From CAZWMK01 sp964635065 (GTDB lineage: Bacteria > Pseudomonadota > Alphaproteobacteria > Sphingomonadales > Sphingomonadaceae), in contig CAZWMK010000022.1 in the NCBI GenBank assembly GCA_964635065.1, positions 1 through 24,008 on the forward strand: DNA of 24,008 nt, in the 5' to 3' direction. The notes below the pieces were generated by a model that worked only from the letters and a program-made list of their open reading frames with translations, did not search any database and was not told the origin of the DNA. Below, piece after piece: positions 16,649 through 23,695 of the stretch. The position numbers and the translations under genes are program-made. Positions within the stretch are counted from its first letter, which is position 1. Each line of letters opens with the position of its first letter.

Positions 16649-16741
16649 TCAGCCTTTGCTGCGGATGCGCAGGCCGTCAAGGCGCCGGATCGTCGATCTT
16701 CGACGGGCGGCAGCAACAAGGTCAACACGCTGGGATATCAT
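16649..16741 (-). pseudogene. collapsed wecB remnant (30-codon mini-ORF)
   Basis: It starts with ATG and MISQRVDLVAAAR, homologous to MMSQRVHLVAAAR of the intact epimerase, and ends with RLDGLRIRSKG and a stop codon, homologous to the epimerase C-terminus CLDDLRARSKG. Between them, 28 bases match the intact gene around 14295-14322 (the HRPSNVDDPA coding region) with two differences but in another frame. Two internal deletions of about 590 and 400 bases therefore explain it; the first joins copies of CCGCCCG, a short direct repeat. The Shine-Dalgarno GGAG has become GGCG. By chance the mini-ORF is open from native start to native stop. It is almost certainly non-functional. Confidence 0.85.
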
Positions 16742-16851
16742 GACGCCGGAATCCGTATCTGGCCATAGTTCTGGTTTGGCGCATGACGCGTCCAACGGCA
16801 ACACGCGACAGCGTGGGGCTGCCGCCAAGAGATTGCTGTGTGTTGTATGTT

Positions 16852-18324
16852 CTAGCGCCGCAGGATGTGCCGGAGATCGGCAACCGTTGACGGGAACAAC
16901 AACCGAATGACAACAAGATAGGCGATGACGCCGAAAAGAGCCAGAATTACAAGTTCAGCAAGGTCGGGCAGCGGGTGGATCCAGCGTCCCAGCCCCCAGA
17001 CCAGCCCGCCCATGACGGTGGAACTCGCAAGGCCCGGAAATGCGGCCTTTCCCACATTCTGAAAATTGACGTTGAGCACGCCAAAGCTTTTGCGCGCTCC
17101 GACAAAGGCGACAATCGGGAAGGCAAGCAGCCAGGCAAAGCCGATACCTGTCAGTCCCTTTTGTGCGCCGATCCAGAAGGCGGCCGGCATCACGACAAGC
17201 CCGGCAATGGTGGAATAGGTGGCAACGCCTGGTCGACCCATGGCGTTGGTGGCGGGCGCCAACAGCGTGTGGAGCGTGTAGACCGGCATGGCGATGCACA
17301 GAATCTGCAGAAGTGTGACGGCTTCTTGCCATTGCGTGCCAAGCACGGCCGGAACGAAGACAGTCGCGGTTGCAGCCATGCCAGCATAGACGGGCGTTGT
17401 TGCGAGTGCCACCATCCGCACCACGCGCAGGAAATTACTGGCCACGGCTTCGAGGTCGTGCTGGATGCGGGCATAGGCGCTGCCGCCGACTTCGTTCAGC
17501 GCGGGCAGGATCTTTACAACGGCTAACTGCGCAAGGAATAGCGCTGTGTAGTAAATGCCGGAATCATGCGCGCCCAGCTCGCGTCCGACAATCAGCACGG
17601 ACGACTGCGAATAAACGAACCACAATATGCTGGTGAGCATGATCGTTGCGCCGAAGCGGAACAGACCGCCGATTTCGGTCATGCGGAAATCAGGCCAGAC
17701 AAGGCGATGGCCATAAAACACAAAGCCGATGGCCTTGGTAGCGAGCATGACGATTTGCCCCCCCACCAGCGACCAGACGCCATGACCGTACCATGCCATC
17801 CCAAGCGTGGTGAGTGCCGAGAGGATGCCAGCCACGAAATTGCAGATTGCTGGTGTCTTGAAGTCCATGTCGCGGCGGCACAGCGTCTTTGGCAGACTGA
17901 CAAAGGGCAGGAGCAAAAAGTTGAGAGCCATGACCATGAGCAGGTCGGCAATTCTTGGTTCCTTGTAATAGGCGGCGGCGAACGGTGCGAGCAGCAGTTG
18001 CAGCAAAGCCAAACCGACGTTGATGAGGATCAGCAGGCCAAAGGTCTGTCGGACCATGCGGTCAGTCAGTTCCCTGCGCTGAATCAGGGCCACGTTGATG
18101 CCGTCGCCGCTCAGGATCATCAGCAGCGAGGAAATCGTCTGGGTCATCGCCATCAGTCCGTAATCGGCAGGCGCGAGAAGCCGGATCACGATGATTGTGG
18201 ACGCCCACAGCATAAACTGCGCCGCGACTTGACTGCCCGAACGCCAAATCACGGCGCGGACCACTTTGCGACGTAAGCCGTCTCCGTCGGGGCTGTTCAT
18301 ATTCTTATTATCACTCATTTTCAT
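16852..18324 (-). CDS. Wzx/WzxC-like oligosaccharide flippase, copy 2
   Basis: A 490-residue MOP-superfamily flippase paralogous to copy 1. Shared landmarks are RRKVVRAVIWRSGSQ, RLLAPADYGLMAM, AAAYYKEPRI, MDFKTPAICNF, RLVWPDFRMTEI and GGLVWGLGRWI. By eye, identity is modest in the N-terminal third and very high from about residue 240 to 440, including a block of 29 identical residues around ALNEVGGSAYARI. The start ATG directly follows the stop of the aminotransferase gene (TAAATG), so the two are coupled; a second ATG lies two codons later. No Shine-Dalgarno is evident. It is probably inner-membrane and exports a lipid-linked glycan, but whether it is redundant with copy 1 cannot be told from sequence. 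Confidence 0.9.
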   Translation of the reverse strand: MKMSDNKNMNSPDGDGLRRKVVRAVIWRSGSQVAAQFMLWASTIIVIRLLAPADYGLMAMTQTISSLLMILSGDGINVALIQRRELTDRMVRQTFGLLILINVGLALLQLLLAPFAAAYYKEPRIADLLMVMALNFLLLPFVSLPKTLCRRDMDFKTPAICNFVAGILSALTTLGMAWYGHGVWSLVGGQIVMLATKAIGFVFYGHRLVWPDFRMTEIGGLFRFGATIMLTSILWFVYSQSSVLIVGRELGAHDSGIYYTALFLAQLAVVKILPALNEVGGSAYARIQHDLEAVASNFLRVVRMVALATTPVYAGMAATATVFVPAVLGTQWQEAVTLLQILCIAMPVYTLHTLLAPATNAMGRPGVATYSTIAGLVVMPAAFWIGAQKGLTGIGFAWLLAFPIVAFVGARKSFGVLNVNFQNVGKAAFPGLASSTVMGGLVWGLGRWIHPLPDLAELVILALFGVIAYLVVIRLLFPSTVADLRHILRR

Positions 18325-19491
18325 TTACGGCTTTTGCTTGAGTAGATGAGCGGCCGTGTCAATGATTTTTCCGGCATCTGCGGATGTGAGCGCAAGATGG
18401 CCGGGCAGTTCTATCATGCGGTCTAACCCGGCGGGCAGCAGACGTGCAGCCTCGTTCGACCATGGGGGGTAGAGGCTGCGTGCAGCAATCCCGGCCGCAT
18501 TCAGGCCCGCCTTCATTTGCGCTGCATCGCAGCCGCCCTTCCAGCCCGTTATCATGCGGGTGCGATAGGCGCCCGGTTGATATTGCACCATGTTCAGACG
18601 CGCATCGGCCATGCAAGCGGCGTGATATGCGTCCAGAAGCGCAATGCGTCCGGACCGGATTCTCGTGAGCCGGGATAGCTGGACAAGGACGGCGGATGCG
18701 GCAGCTGGGTTCATGATGCGTGCTGTCTTGTCCCGGACGGCGCACCATGCTGCCAGCCGTTGCGCTAGTTGCGGAAAATGCGCGGTCAGCGGCAGGGTGA
18801 AGGGATCAAGGAGATAGGCAAAAGAGAACCACATATGCTGGCGCAGCCGCATATTGGCGGGTTGCAGCAGGTCGGTGGCCAGACGTGCTGCCGCAGCGGC
18901 AATATCCGGGTCCTGGATGATGAGCATGCCGCCCCCGGCAGGTGCGCCGCCCGTTAATGTTTTAGACTGGTTGAAGCTGAGAAGCCCGGCATCGCCCTGT
19001 GTACCCAGCCTGTCTCCGACAACATGCGCGGCGTCATCGATAAGATAGGTCCCCGCGCTGGCGCAACTCTCTGACAGCGCCCCCATGTCGAGGGGGGCGC
19101 CATACATGTGGACCGCAATCAGTGCGAGCGTATCGGGACCAAGCCGGTCAGTAAGCCTATGTCTGTCGAGGTTGAGGTCGGGGCCGACGGCTAGCGCGAC
19201 CGGCTCCAAGCCGGCGTCACGCACAGCATTCGGCACGGCGGCACAGCAATAGGCGGGAATGAGCACCCGGTTACGGCTGGGTTTGCGCGCGTGCATCGCG
19301 CGCAAGACAAGTTCAAGCCCGGTACGGGCGCGGTTCACTGGCAAGAGCGAGGGGCCATAGCCCATTGCGGATAGGCGCTGCGTGAGTTCAGTGACGGCGT
19401 TGGTGCGCAGGCCGAGGTTGGCTGCCACGACGGCCCATGCCTCACGCCAGCCCCAGTTGGCATATCCGATCTTGGCCCGCCGCATGCTCAA
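18325..19491 (-). CDS. DegT/DnrJ/EryC1-family aminotransferase
   Basis: A PLP-dependent sugar aminotransferase-like protein of 388 residues. Markers are LIPAYCCAAVPNAV (77-90) in the large domain, the cofactor-binding acid in YLIDDAAH (149-156), and the Schiff-base lysine K177 in LLSFNQSKTLTGG. Such enzymes make amino-sugar nucleotides for surface polymers; here the substrate is unknown. The best ribosome binding site (GAGGA) lies 6 bases before a TTG at 19491, which I use; an ATG two codons later (19485) is the alternative. The first about 50 residues are less typical of the family. It follows the GT4 gene by 29 bases and abuts flippase 2, so it is in the same operon. Confidence 0.87.
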   Translation of the reverse strand: MSMRRAKIGYANWGWREAWAVVAANLGLRTNAVTELTQRLSAMGYGPSLLPVNRARTGLELVLRAMHARKPSRNRVLIPAYCCAAVPNAVRDAGLEPVALAVGPDLNLDRHRLTDRLGPDTLALIAVHMYGAPLDMGALSESCASAGTYLIDDAAHVVGDRLGTQGDAGLLSFNQSKTLTGGAPAGGGMLIIQDPDIAAAAARLATDLLQPANMRLRQHMWFSFAYLLDPFTLPLTAHFPQLAQRLAAWCAVRDKTARIMNPAAASAVLVQLSRLTRIRSGRIALLDAYHAACMADARLNMVQYQPGAYRTRMITGWKGGCDAAQMKAGLNAAGIAARSLYPPWSNEAARLLPAGLDRMIELPGHLALTSADAGKIIDTAAHLLKQKP

Positions 19492-19520
19492 TCCATTTCC
19501 TCTGCGTGTGCTGTTCAGCG

Positions 19521-20795
19521 TTACCGCATGAAAGTCGTGATAAAATCCTCAATCCTGTCGAATTGACCGGTACGGTCATAAGATGCCTCGGCACCTGACG
19601 GCAGGTCGGGCAGGCGACCGCCGTGCACACGCTTTTGAGCAATCCAGTCGCGGAGCGCAGCGGCAATGACTGCGGGCTGGTTCGAGACAAGGCCGAAGTC
19701 TCCCTGCCGGACGATATCGGTCGCCTCGCCGGTTTCCGAGCCGACAGCGAGGACTGGCCGCCGCGCGCCGATATACTCAAACAGTTTTCCGGGGATGACA
19801 CCGTCGTCGCGGCGGTCATTCCAACGGCAGAGCAACAGGATGTCGGCGGCGCGTTCAATGCGCAGAATTTCGCGCCGCGGTTGAATCGGGCGCATTTCGA
19901 CCTGGTCGACAACGCCGAAACGCTCGGCCAGTTCGGTCACGAAGCGGCCTTCGTCATGGTAGAAAATGGCGCGCACCTGATCCTTGTCGTCACCGAGCAT
20001 GGCAATGGCTTCAAACAGGGCCGATGGATCGCGCCGCTGGGCGTAGATGACGCCGGCGTGAATGATTGTCAGCCTGTCGGAGTCAAGTGGTGTCGCCGTC
20101 TCCAGACCCGCGAAGTCATCAGGATCAAAGCCATTGTAGGCCACGGTGACGGGCTTTTTGAAATGGCTGGTCAGGCTGTGCGCAAATTCCTGCGTGACAG
20201 TGACGAAGGCGGCGGCGGCGCCAAGCGTCCGGCGCGCCATGTGATCTGACCACAGACGGAAGGGCAGGGCGCGTTCGACATAGGGATTATCAAGCCACAG
20301 GTCGCGCAGTTCGGCGATCCACAGTTTGCCCGTCGCCGTTGCGGCGGCTTTGGCGGCGAGATGTGCCGATTGCGGCGGACCAGATGAATAGATCAGGTCG
20401 ATTGGCTGCACAGCGTCGATTGCACGGGCCTTTGCAGCGACATTTCTGACCCACTGGCCGCGATACCGGTCGGGCGTCAACATGAAGGCGCGATAGGTGC
20501 GTTTGAGAAAACCGGGCTTGCGCGCGTCGTCGGCGCGGCCCTTGCCGATGGTGGTGGCCGCTTGGATGGATTGGGCAGGCGTTTCCATTCCTGCCACCTC
20601 ATAGGGCAGGTGGTGCACGATACTGCCGTCGTTTTCGGAGCCGAGGGCTCCGGCAAAATCGGGATTGTAGGTCGCCAGTACCGTGACATCGTGCCCGCGC
20701 TGGCGCCAGTATTTTGCAAGTTTGGCCATGCGCACGGCGCCGACCGGCGCAAAGGGCGGGAAATAGGGCGTTACGAACAGGATATGGCGACGCAT
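19521..20795 (-). CDS. GT4 glycosyltransferase
   Basis: A GT-B fold glycosyltransferase of 424 residues. The N-terminus HILFVTPYFPPFAPVGAVR with RGHDVTVL is the acceptor domain signature. The C-terminal half has LTIIHAGVIYAQRRDPSAL and the donor-site segment GVIPGKLFEYIGARRPVLAVG, as in WbuB-like GT4 enzymes. The ATG at 20795 fits the family start; a TTG at 20822 would add nine residues. Donor and acceptor sugars cannot be named. It is the first gene of the long minus-strand polysaccharide operon; its promoter must lie in the 201-base divergent region at 20796-20996. Confidence 0.9.
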   Translation of the reverse strand: MRRHILFVTPYFPPFAPVGAVRMAKLAKYWRQRGHDVTVLATYNPDFAGALGSENDGSIVHHLPYEVAGMETPAQSIQAATTIGKGRADDARKPGFLKRTYRAFMLTPDRYRGQWVRNVAAKARAIDAVQPIDLIYSSGPPQSAHLAAKAAATATGKLWIAELRDLWLDNPYVERALPFRLWSDHMARRTLGAAAAFVTVTQEFAHSLTSHFKKPVTVAYNGFDPDDFAGLETATPLDSDRLTIIHAGVIYAQRRDPSALFEAIAMLGDDKDQVRAIFYHDEGRFVTELAERFGVVDQVEMRPIQPRREILRIERAADILLLCRWNDRRDDGVIPGKLFEYIGARRPVLAVGSETGEATDIVRQGDFGLVSNQPAVIAAALRDWIAQKRVHGGRLPDLPSGAEASYDRTGQFDRIEDFITTFMR

Positions 20796-20996
20796 CAATG
20801 GGTTGTTTCTGGCTTCTGGCAAAGAGAAATTTTCTGTTTCCTGATGCGACGCTTAAATCGCTTACTAGCATGGCAAAATATAACTTCAAAATGTGACCAT
20901 AGTTTAAACAAATGCGGCTAGGAACAGGCCACGCGGCAGAATCGTGGCGCATCAGCTGTTGTTCAGGGTGCGTCAGTCCGGGAATGGGAGTCGAAA
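20796..20996. promoter_or_regulatory. divergent, locally AT-rich regulatory region of the polysaccharide genes
   Basis: This separates the minus-strand glycosyltransferase operon from the plus-strand toroid gene. The part 20821-20910 is clearly AT-richer than its surroundings and contains TATAAC (20879-20884, plus strand) and, on the minus strand, TTGAAG then 16 bases then TAGTAA. Neither pair is a strong sigma-70 match, and no sigma-54 TGGC/TTGC pair is seen. GGGAG at 20986-20990 is the ribosome binding site of the toroid gene. Confidence 0.5.
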
Positions 20997-22163
20997 GTGC
21001 AGTTCATCAGGTCGCTCGTGCGTGAATTTCAGTTGCCGGCGGCGGCAAAGGCCGCGCGCAAGGCGGATGCCGGGGGGCTTTCGGCTCTTGATCCCGGTAT
21101 TGATGTCGCCGTGCGCGCGGCGGCGAACTGGCTGCTGCGCGCGCAGTCATTGTCGGTATCTGCTGATGGCGGTTATGCTCGTGATTACAGCGTGGTGAAA
21201 GGCTGGGCGACCAGCTACCCCGAAACCACAGGCTATATTATTCCGACCATGCTGCGCCTGACGTCCGAACTTGGCGAACCGGCTTATGCTGCGTCTGCAG
21301 AACGCGCGCTCAACTGGCTGGTCGCCATTCAGCTGCCCGGAGGTGGCTTTCAGGGCGGCAAGATCGATGCACAGCCTGTTGTGCCTGTCACCTTCAACAC
21401 GGGGCAGATTCTGCTCGGGTTGGCTATCGGCGCGCGCGACCTTGGCATGACGCGCTATGGCGCGGCGATGCATGGCGCGGCGCGGTTCTTGCGCGATTCG
21501 CTCGATGACGATGGTTGCTGGCGCAGGCATATGACGCCGTTCGCCAAGCCGGGCGTGAAAGCCTATGAAACCCATGTGTCGTGGGGTCTGTTCGAAGCTG
21601 AACGCGTCGCACCGGGCGAAGGCTATGGCGCTGCCGGGTTGCGGCAGGTGGACTGGGCGCTCACGCGGATGCAGCCGAATGGCTGGGTGGCAGACTGTTG
21701 CCTGACCGAGGTCGACCAACCGCTGACCCATACATTGGGCTATTATCTGCGCGGGGTGGTCGAAGCGCATCGCCTGTCGGGCGCGGCGCGTTATCTTGAT
21801 GCGGCGCTGCTGATGGCGCGTGCGCTGGTCGCTGCACGGCGGCCGGATGGCGCGCTGCCGGGACGACTTCGCGCCGACTGGTCGGCGGCTGTGCCGTGGT
21901 CGTGCCTGACTGGCAATGTGCAGGTTGCGGAATCGCTGTTCTATCTTGCGCCCCTGGGCGGCGGCGAGGGTTTCGTTAAGGCGGGTCGTGAACTGAATGC
22001 GTTCGTGCGTCGTACGCTGACGCTGACGGGCGATGCCGATCGTATGGGCGGCGTTCGCGGTTCGTGGCCCATCGATGGTGGTTATGGCCAGTGGGAATAT
22101 CTCAACTGGGCTGCGAAATTCGCCATCGATAGTTGGCTTGTGGAAAAGAGTCTGTCAGCCTGA
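20997..22163 (+). CDS. alpha/alpha-toroid protein of unknown function
   Basis: I recognise the fold type but not a defined family. The 388-residue protein repeats a hairpin about 56 residues long: Gly-rich turns ending in an aromatic or similar residue occur at DGGY (57-60), GGGF (115-118), DGCW (172-175), NGW (228-230), DGALPG (284-289) and GGYGQW (361-366). Each is followed by a helix with T/G-rich starts (ETTGY, TFNTGQ, ETHVSWG, THTLGYY, CLTGNVQ). This is the pattern of six-hairpin barrels such as terpene cyclases, prenyltransferases, GH88-type hydrolases and sugar epimerases. It begins with GTG; GGGAG lies 6 bases upstream. No signal peptide is obvious. Its 3' end overlaps the ATP-grasp gene by 9 bases. 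Confidence 0.82.
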   Translation: MQFIRSLVREFQLPAAAKAARKADAGGLSALDPGIDVAVRAAANWLLRAQSLSVSADGGYARDYSVVKGWATSYPETTGYIIPTMLRLTSELGEPAYAASAERALNWLVAIQLPGGGFQGGKIDAQPVVPVTFNTGQILLGLAIGARDLGMTRYGAAMHGAARFLRDSLDDDGCWRRHMTPFAKPGVKAYETHVSWGLFEAERVAPGEGYGAAGLRQVDWALTRMQPNGWVADCCLTEVDQPLTHTLGYYLRGVVEAHRLSGAARYLDAALLMARALVAARRPDGALPGRLRADWSAAVPWSCLTGNVQVAESLFYLAPLGGGEGFVKAGRELNAFVRRTLTLTGDADRMGGVRGSWPIDGGYGQWEYLNWAAKFAIDSWLVEKSLSA

Positions 22164-23312
22164 TCTGCACCAGCCAAGCTTGCGCAACACGCGTCGGGCT
22201 TGCTGAATAAGCCACGGCAGTGGGTCGTCAGGTCGGAATAGTGCATCGACTGAGTGCCAGCGGCCTCCGTCCGCTGTTGATCCTTGGCGCTGCACCTGCG
22301 CACCCGACGCCACTGCCCCGCCGTCGCGCCAACCGCGATCAGCGCGGGGGGTGAACTGCGGAACCGGTCGGCCAAGCGCGCTGCACCATGCGGCATAGGG
22401 CAGGTTCACGCCGTTAAGCGTCGCCACTTCGGCCTGATAGTCGGTGCGGCTGACTGTGGGTTCGATCAGATAAAAGCGTCCGTCGCGTGGGTCGCGCTTG
22501 TATTCGACGCCGCCCATGCCGATGAATCCGGCCTGGGCAAAGAAACGGTCTGTGAGGTCGAAGAGCGCCGCACCATGTTCGGGCGCGGCCACGCATTCGG
22601 CGGTGCCGCCGACCTGTGGCGGCCAGCTGGCTGTCTTGCGCCCGCTGAAACTGGCGACGGCCTGACCGGCGGCGTTGCGATATTGCAGGCAGAAATAGAT
22701 GCAGTCGTCGCCGCCCGGGACGTATTGCTGCACGATCACTTCGGGCGTGACATCCAGCATTTCGGTCGCCAGTTGTGCCGCGGACGAGGCATCGTCGACG
22801 ACATAAGCCTTGCGAAACCGGGTGCTGTAGCGCGCCGAGCGTTCGGCGGGTTTGACGATCAGGGGCGGCGCAATGCTGCTGATCGCCGCTGTGTCGGCTT
22901 GCGTGCGGATGGTGACGCTGTGCGGTTGTGGCAGGCCTGCGGCTTCGGCGAGCGGGACGAAGCGGTCCTTGTTCATGAGATCATGGACGATCATGCTATC
23001 GGGCATGTCGAAACGATAGCCGGAGAGGTCCGCACGTCCTTCGGCGACAGTAGACACGGCGTCCTCGGTTGTCAGGAACAGCACGGGATCGTGATCAAGC
23101 ATGGCACGATATGCACGCAAGGCGGCCATCAGCGGCGCGCCATGACCATCAGCGGTGACGACGTGATGCACGGCGCGCGAATGCCGATGTGCGTTGCCGG
23201 GTCGGTCGCAAAAAGCCGTCACGCGCACCCCGGCCGCGTTGAGGGCGCGGGCGACGCCGAGACCATTGAGTTCCAAGCCAACAACAACGGCGATAGGCGA
23301 CGAGCTATTCAT
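22155..23312 (-). CDS. ATP-grasp carboxylate-amine ligase-like protein
   Basis: A 385-residue protein with a Rossmann-like N-terminal domain (VVVGLELNGLGVARALNAAGV, part of residues 9-29) and an ATP-grasp core: the lysine in PPLIVKPAERSARY (K154), VIVQQYVPGGDD (192-203), GMGGVEYKRD (E270) and FYLIEPTVSRTDYQ (E284). ATP-grasp enzymes activate a carboxylate as acylphosphate and join it to an amine or other nucleophile. The usual E-x-N metal ligand is replaced by E-P-T. It may add an amino acid or acyl group to the polysaccharide, but that is an inference from location. It is convergent with the toroid gene and divergent from the small protein at 23519. Confidence 0.83.
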   Translation of the reverse strand: MNSSSPIAVVVGLELNGLGVARALNAAGVRVTAFCDRPGNAHRHSRAVHHVVTADGHGAPLMAALRAYRAMLDHDPVLFLTTEDAVSTVAEGRADLSGYRFDMPDSMIVHDLMNKDRFVPLAEAAGLPQPHSVTIRTQADTAAISSIAPPLIVKPAERSARYSTRFRKAYVVDDASSAAQLATEMLDVTPEVIVQQYVPGGDDCIYFCLQYRNAAGQAVASFSGRKTASWPPQVGGTAECVAAPEHGAALFDLTDRFFAQAGFIGMGGVEYKRDPRDGRFYLIEPTVSRTDYQAEVATLNGVNLPYAAWCSALGRPVPQFTPRADRGWRDGGAVASGAQVQRQGSTADGGRWHSVDALFRPDDPLPWLIQQARRVLRKLGWCRSG

Positions 23313-23518
23313 GAATTACTCTATAATGTTGATGCGGTTAGGCACTGGCACTGTCCCGGAGAGGGTGGTTGCGGACACTGGGACATGCGCGCATTGGCGA
23401 TATCAGGTAATGTGGAACACCGCGCATGCAACTGCAACTGGCTATTAAGGTATGGTTGTTATAAGTCTCCAGCAGGGCTGGCTGCCGGGGTTTTCATCAT
23501 GCGGGGATATAGACGCTC
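23313..23518. promoter_or_regulatory. divergent intergenic region before the O-ligase unit
   Basis: These 206 bases separate the ATP-grasp gene from the rightward genes. TATAAG at 23460-23465 is a possible -10 box for the rightward unit, but no good -35 box stands 16-18 bases before it. No hairpin terminator or clear operator was found. Confidence 0.3.
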
Positions 23519-23695
23519 ATGGTCGACAATTTAGCCCTTGCCATTGCCCATCTCATGCTCGGCTTCTTTGCCTGGCGGGCCTTCATGATGGACGATGAGT
23601 TGCCCAGGACGATCATGCGGCGTGGCCGCCAGATCCGTCGTCGACCGGGGGGCAAGGCCGCAAGCGGGCAGGGCGGAGAGCGCCCCCATGCGTGA
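23519..23695 (+). CDS. small membrane protein, 58 aa, overlapping the O-ligase gene
   Basis: A 58-residue open frame: one hydrophobic segment (about residues 4-23, LALAIAHLMLGFFAW), an acidic turn (MDDE), then an Arg/Gly-rich basic tail (RRGRQIRRRPGGK). It overlaps the next gene by 8 bases (ATG at 23688, stop at 23693-23695), a typical coupled arrangement, which argues that it is translated. GGGGA lies 11 bases before the ATG, a little far. I do not recognise a family. The positive-inside rule suggests the C-terminus faces the cytoplasm. A likely role is as a partner of the downstream ligase-like protein, but this is inference only. Confidence 0.6.
   Translation: MVDNLALAIAHLMLGFFAWRAFMMDDELPRTIMRRGRQIRRRPGGKAASGQGGERPHA

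Larger units (their letters stand above)
16536..16851. other. 316-base gene-free stretch between the two flippases
   Basis: No intact gene is present. On the minus strand the stretch contains, from high to low coordinates, a copy of the flippase-wecB spacer (about 16742-16851), a collapsed wecB (16649-16741), and a broken glycosyltransferase 5' end (16598-16640). About 60 bases (16536-16597) before flippase 1 have only weak resemblance to the glycosyltransferase continuation and may be the duplication junction. Confidence 0.8.
16598..18273 (-). repeat. tandem duplication, decayed unit (flippase 2 - wecB scar - GT scar)
   Basis: This is the partner of 13795-16481. The flippase gene is intact, while wecB is reduced from 1,095 to 93 bases and the glycosyltransferase to about 43 bases. 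The spacer between flippase and wecB keeps about nine in ten bases. Confidence 0.85.

Noticed and set aside
16649..16741. Mini-ORF as a functional 30-residue peptide
   Set aside because: Its middle is out of frame relative to wecB, the ribosome binding site has decayed from GGAG to GGCG, and the parts are explained by deletion from an enzyme gene.
23350..23387. TGTCCC ... GGGACA inverted repeat as an operator
   Set aside because: Only six bases per arm with a 26-base gap; expected by chance in GC-rich sequence.
23313..23518. Sigma-54 (-24/-12) promoter, as described for some PEP-CTERM regulons
   Set aside because: TGGCAC occurs, but no GC at the required spacing follows it; the divergent region at 20796-20996 also lacks one.
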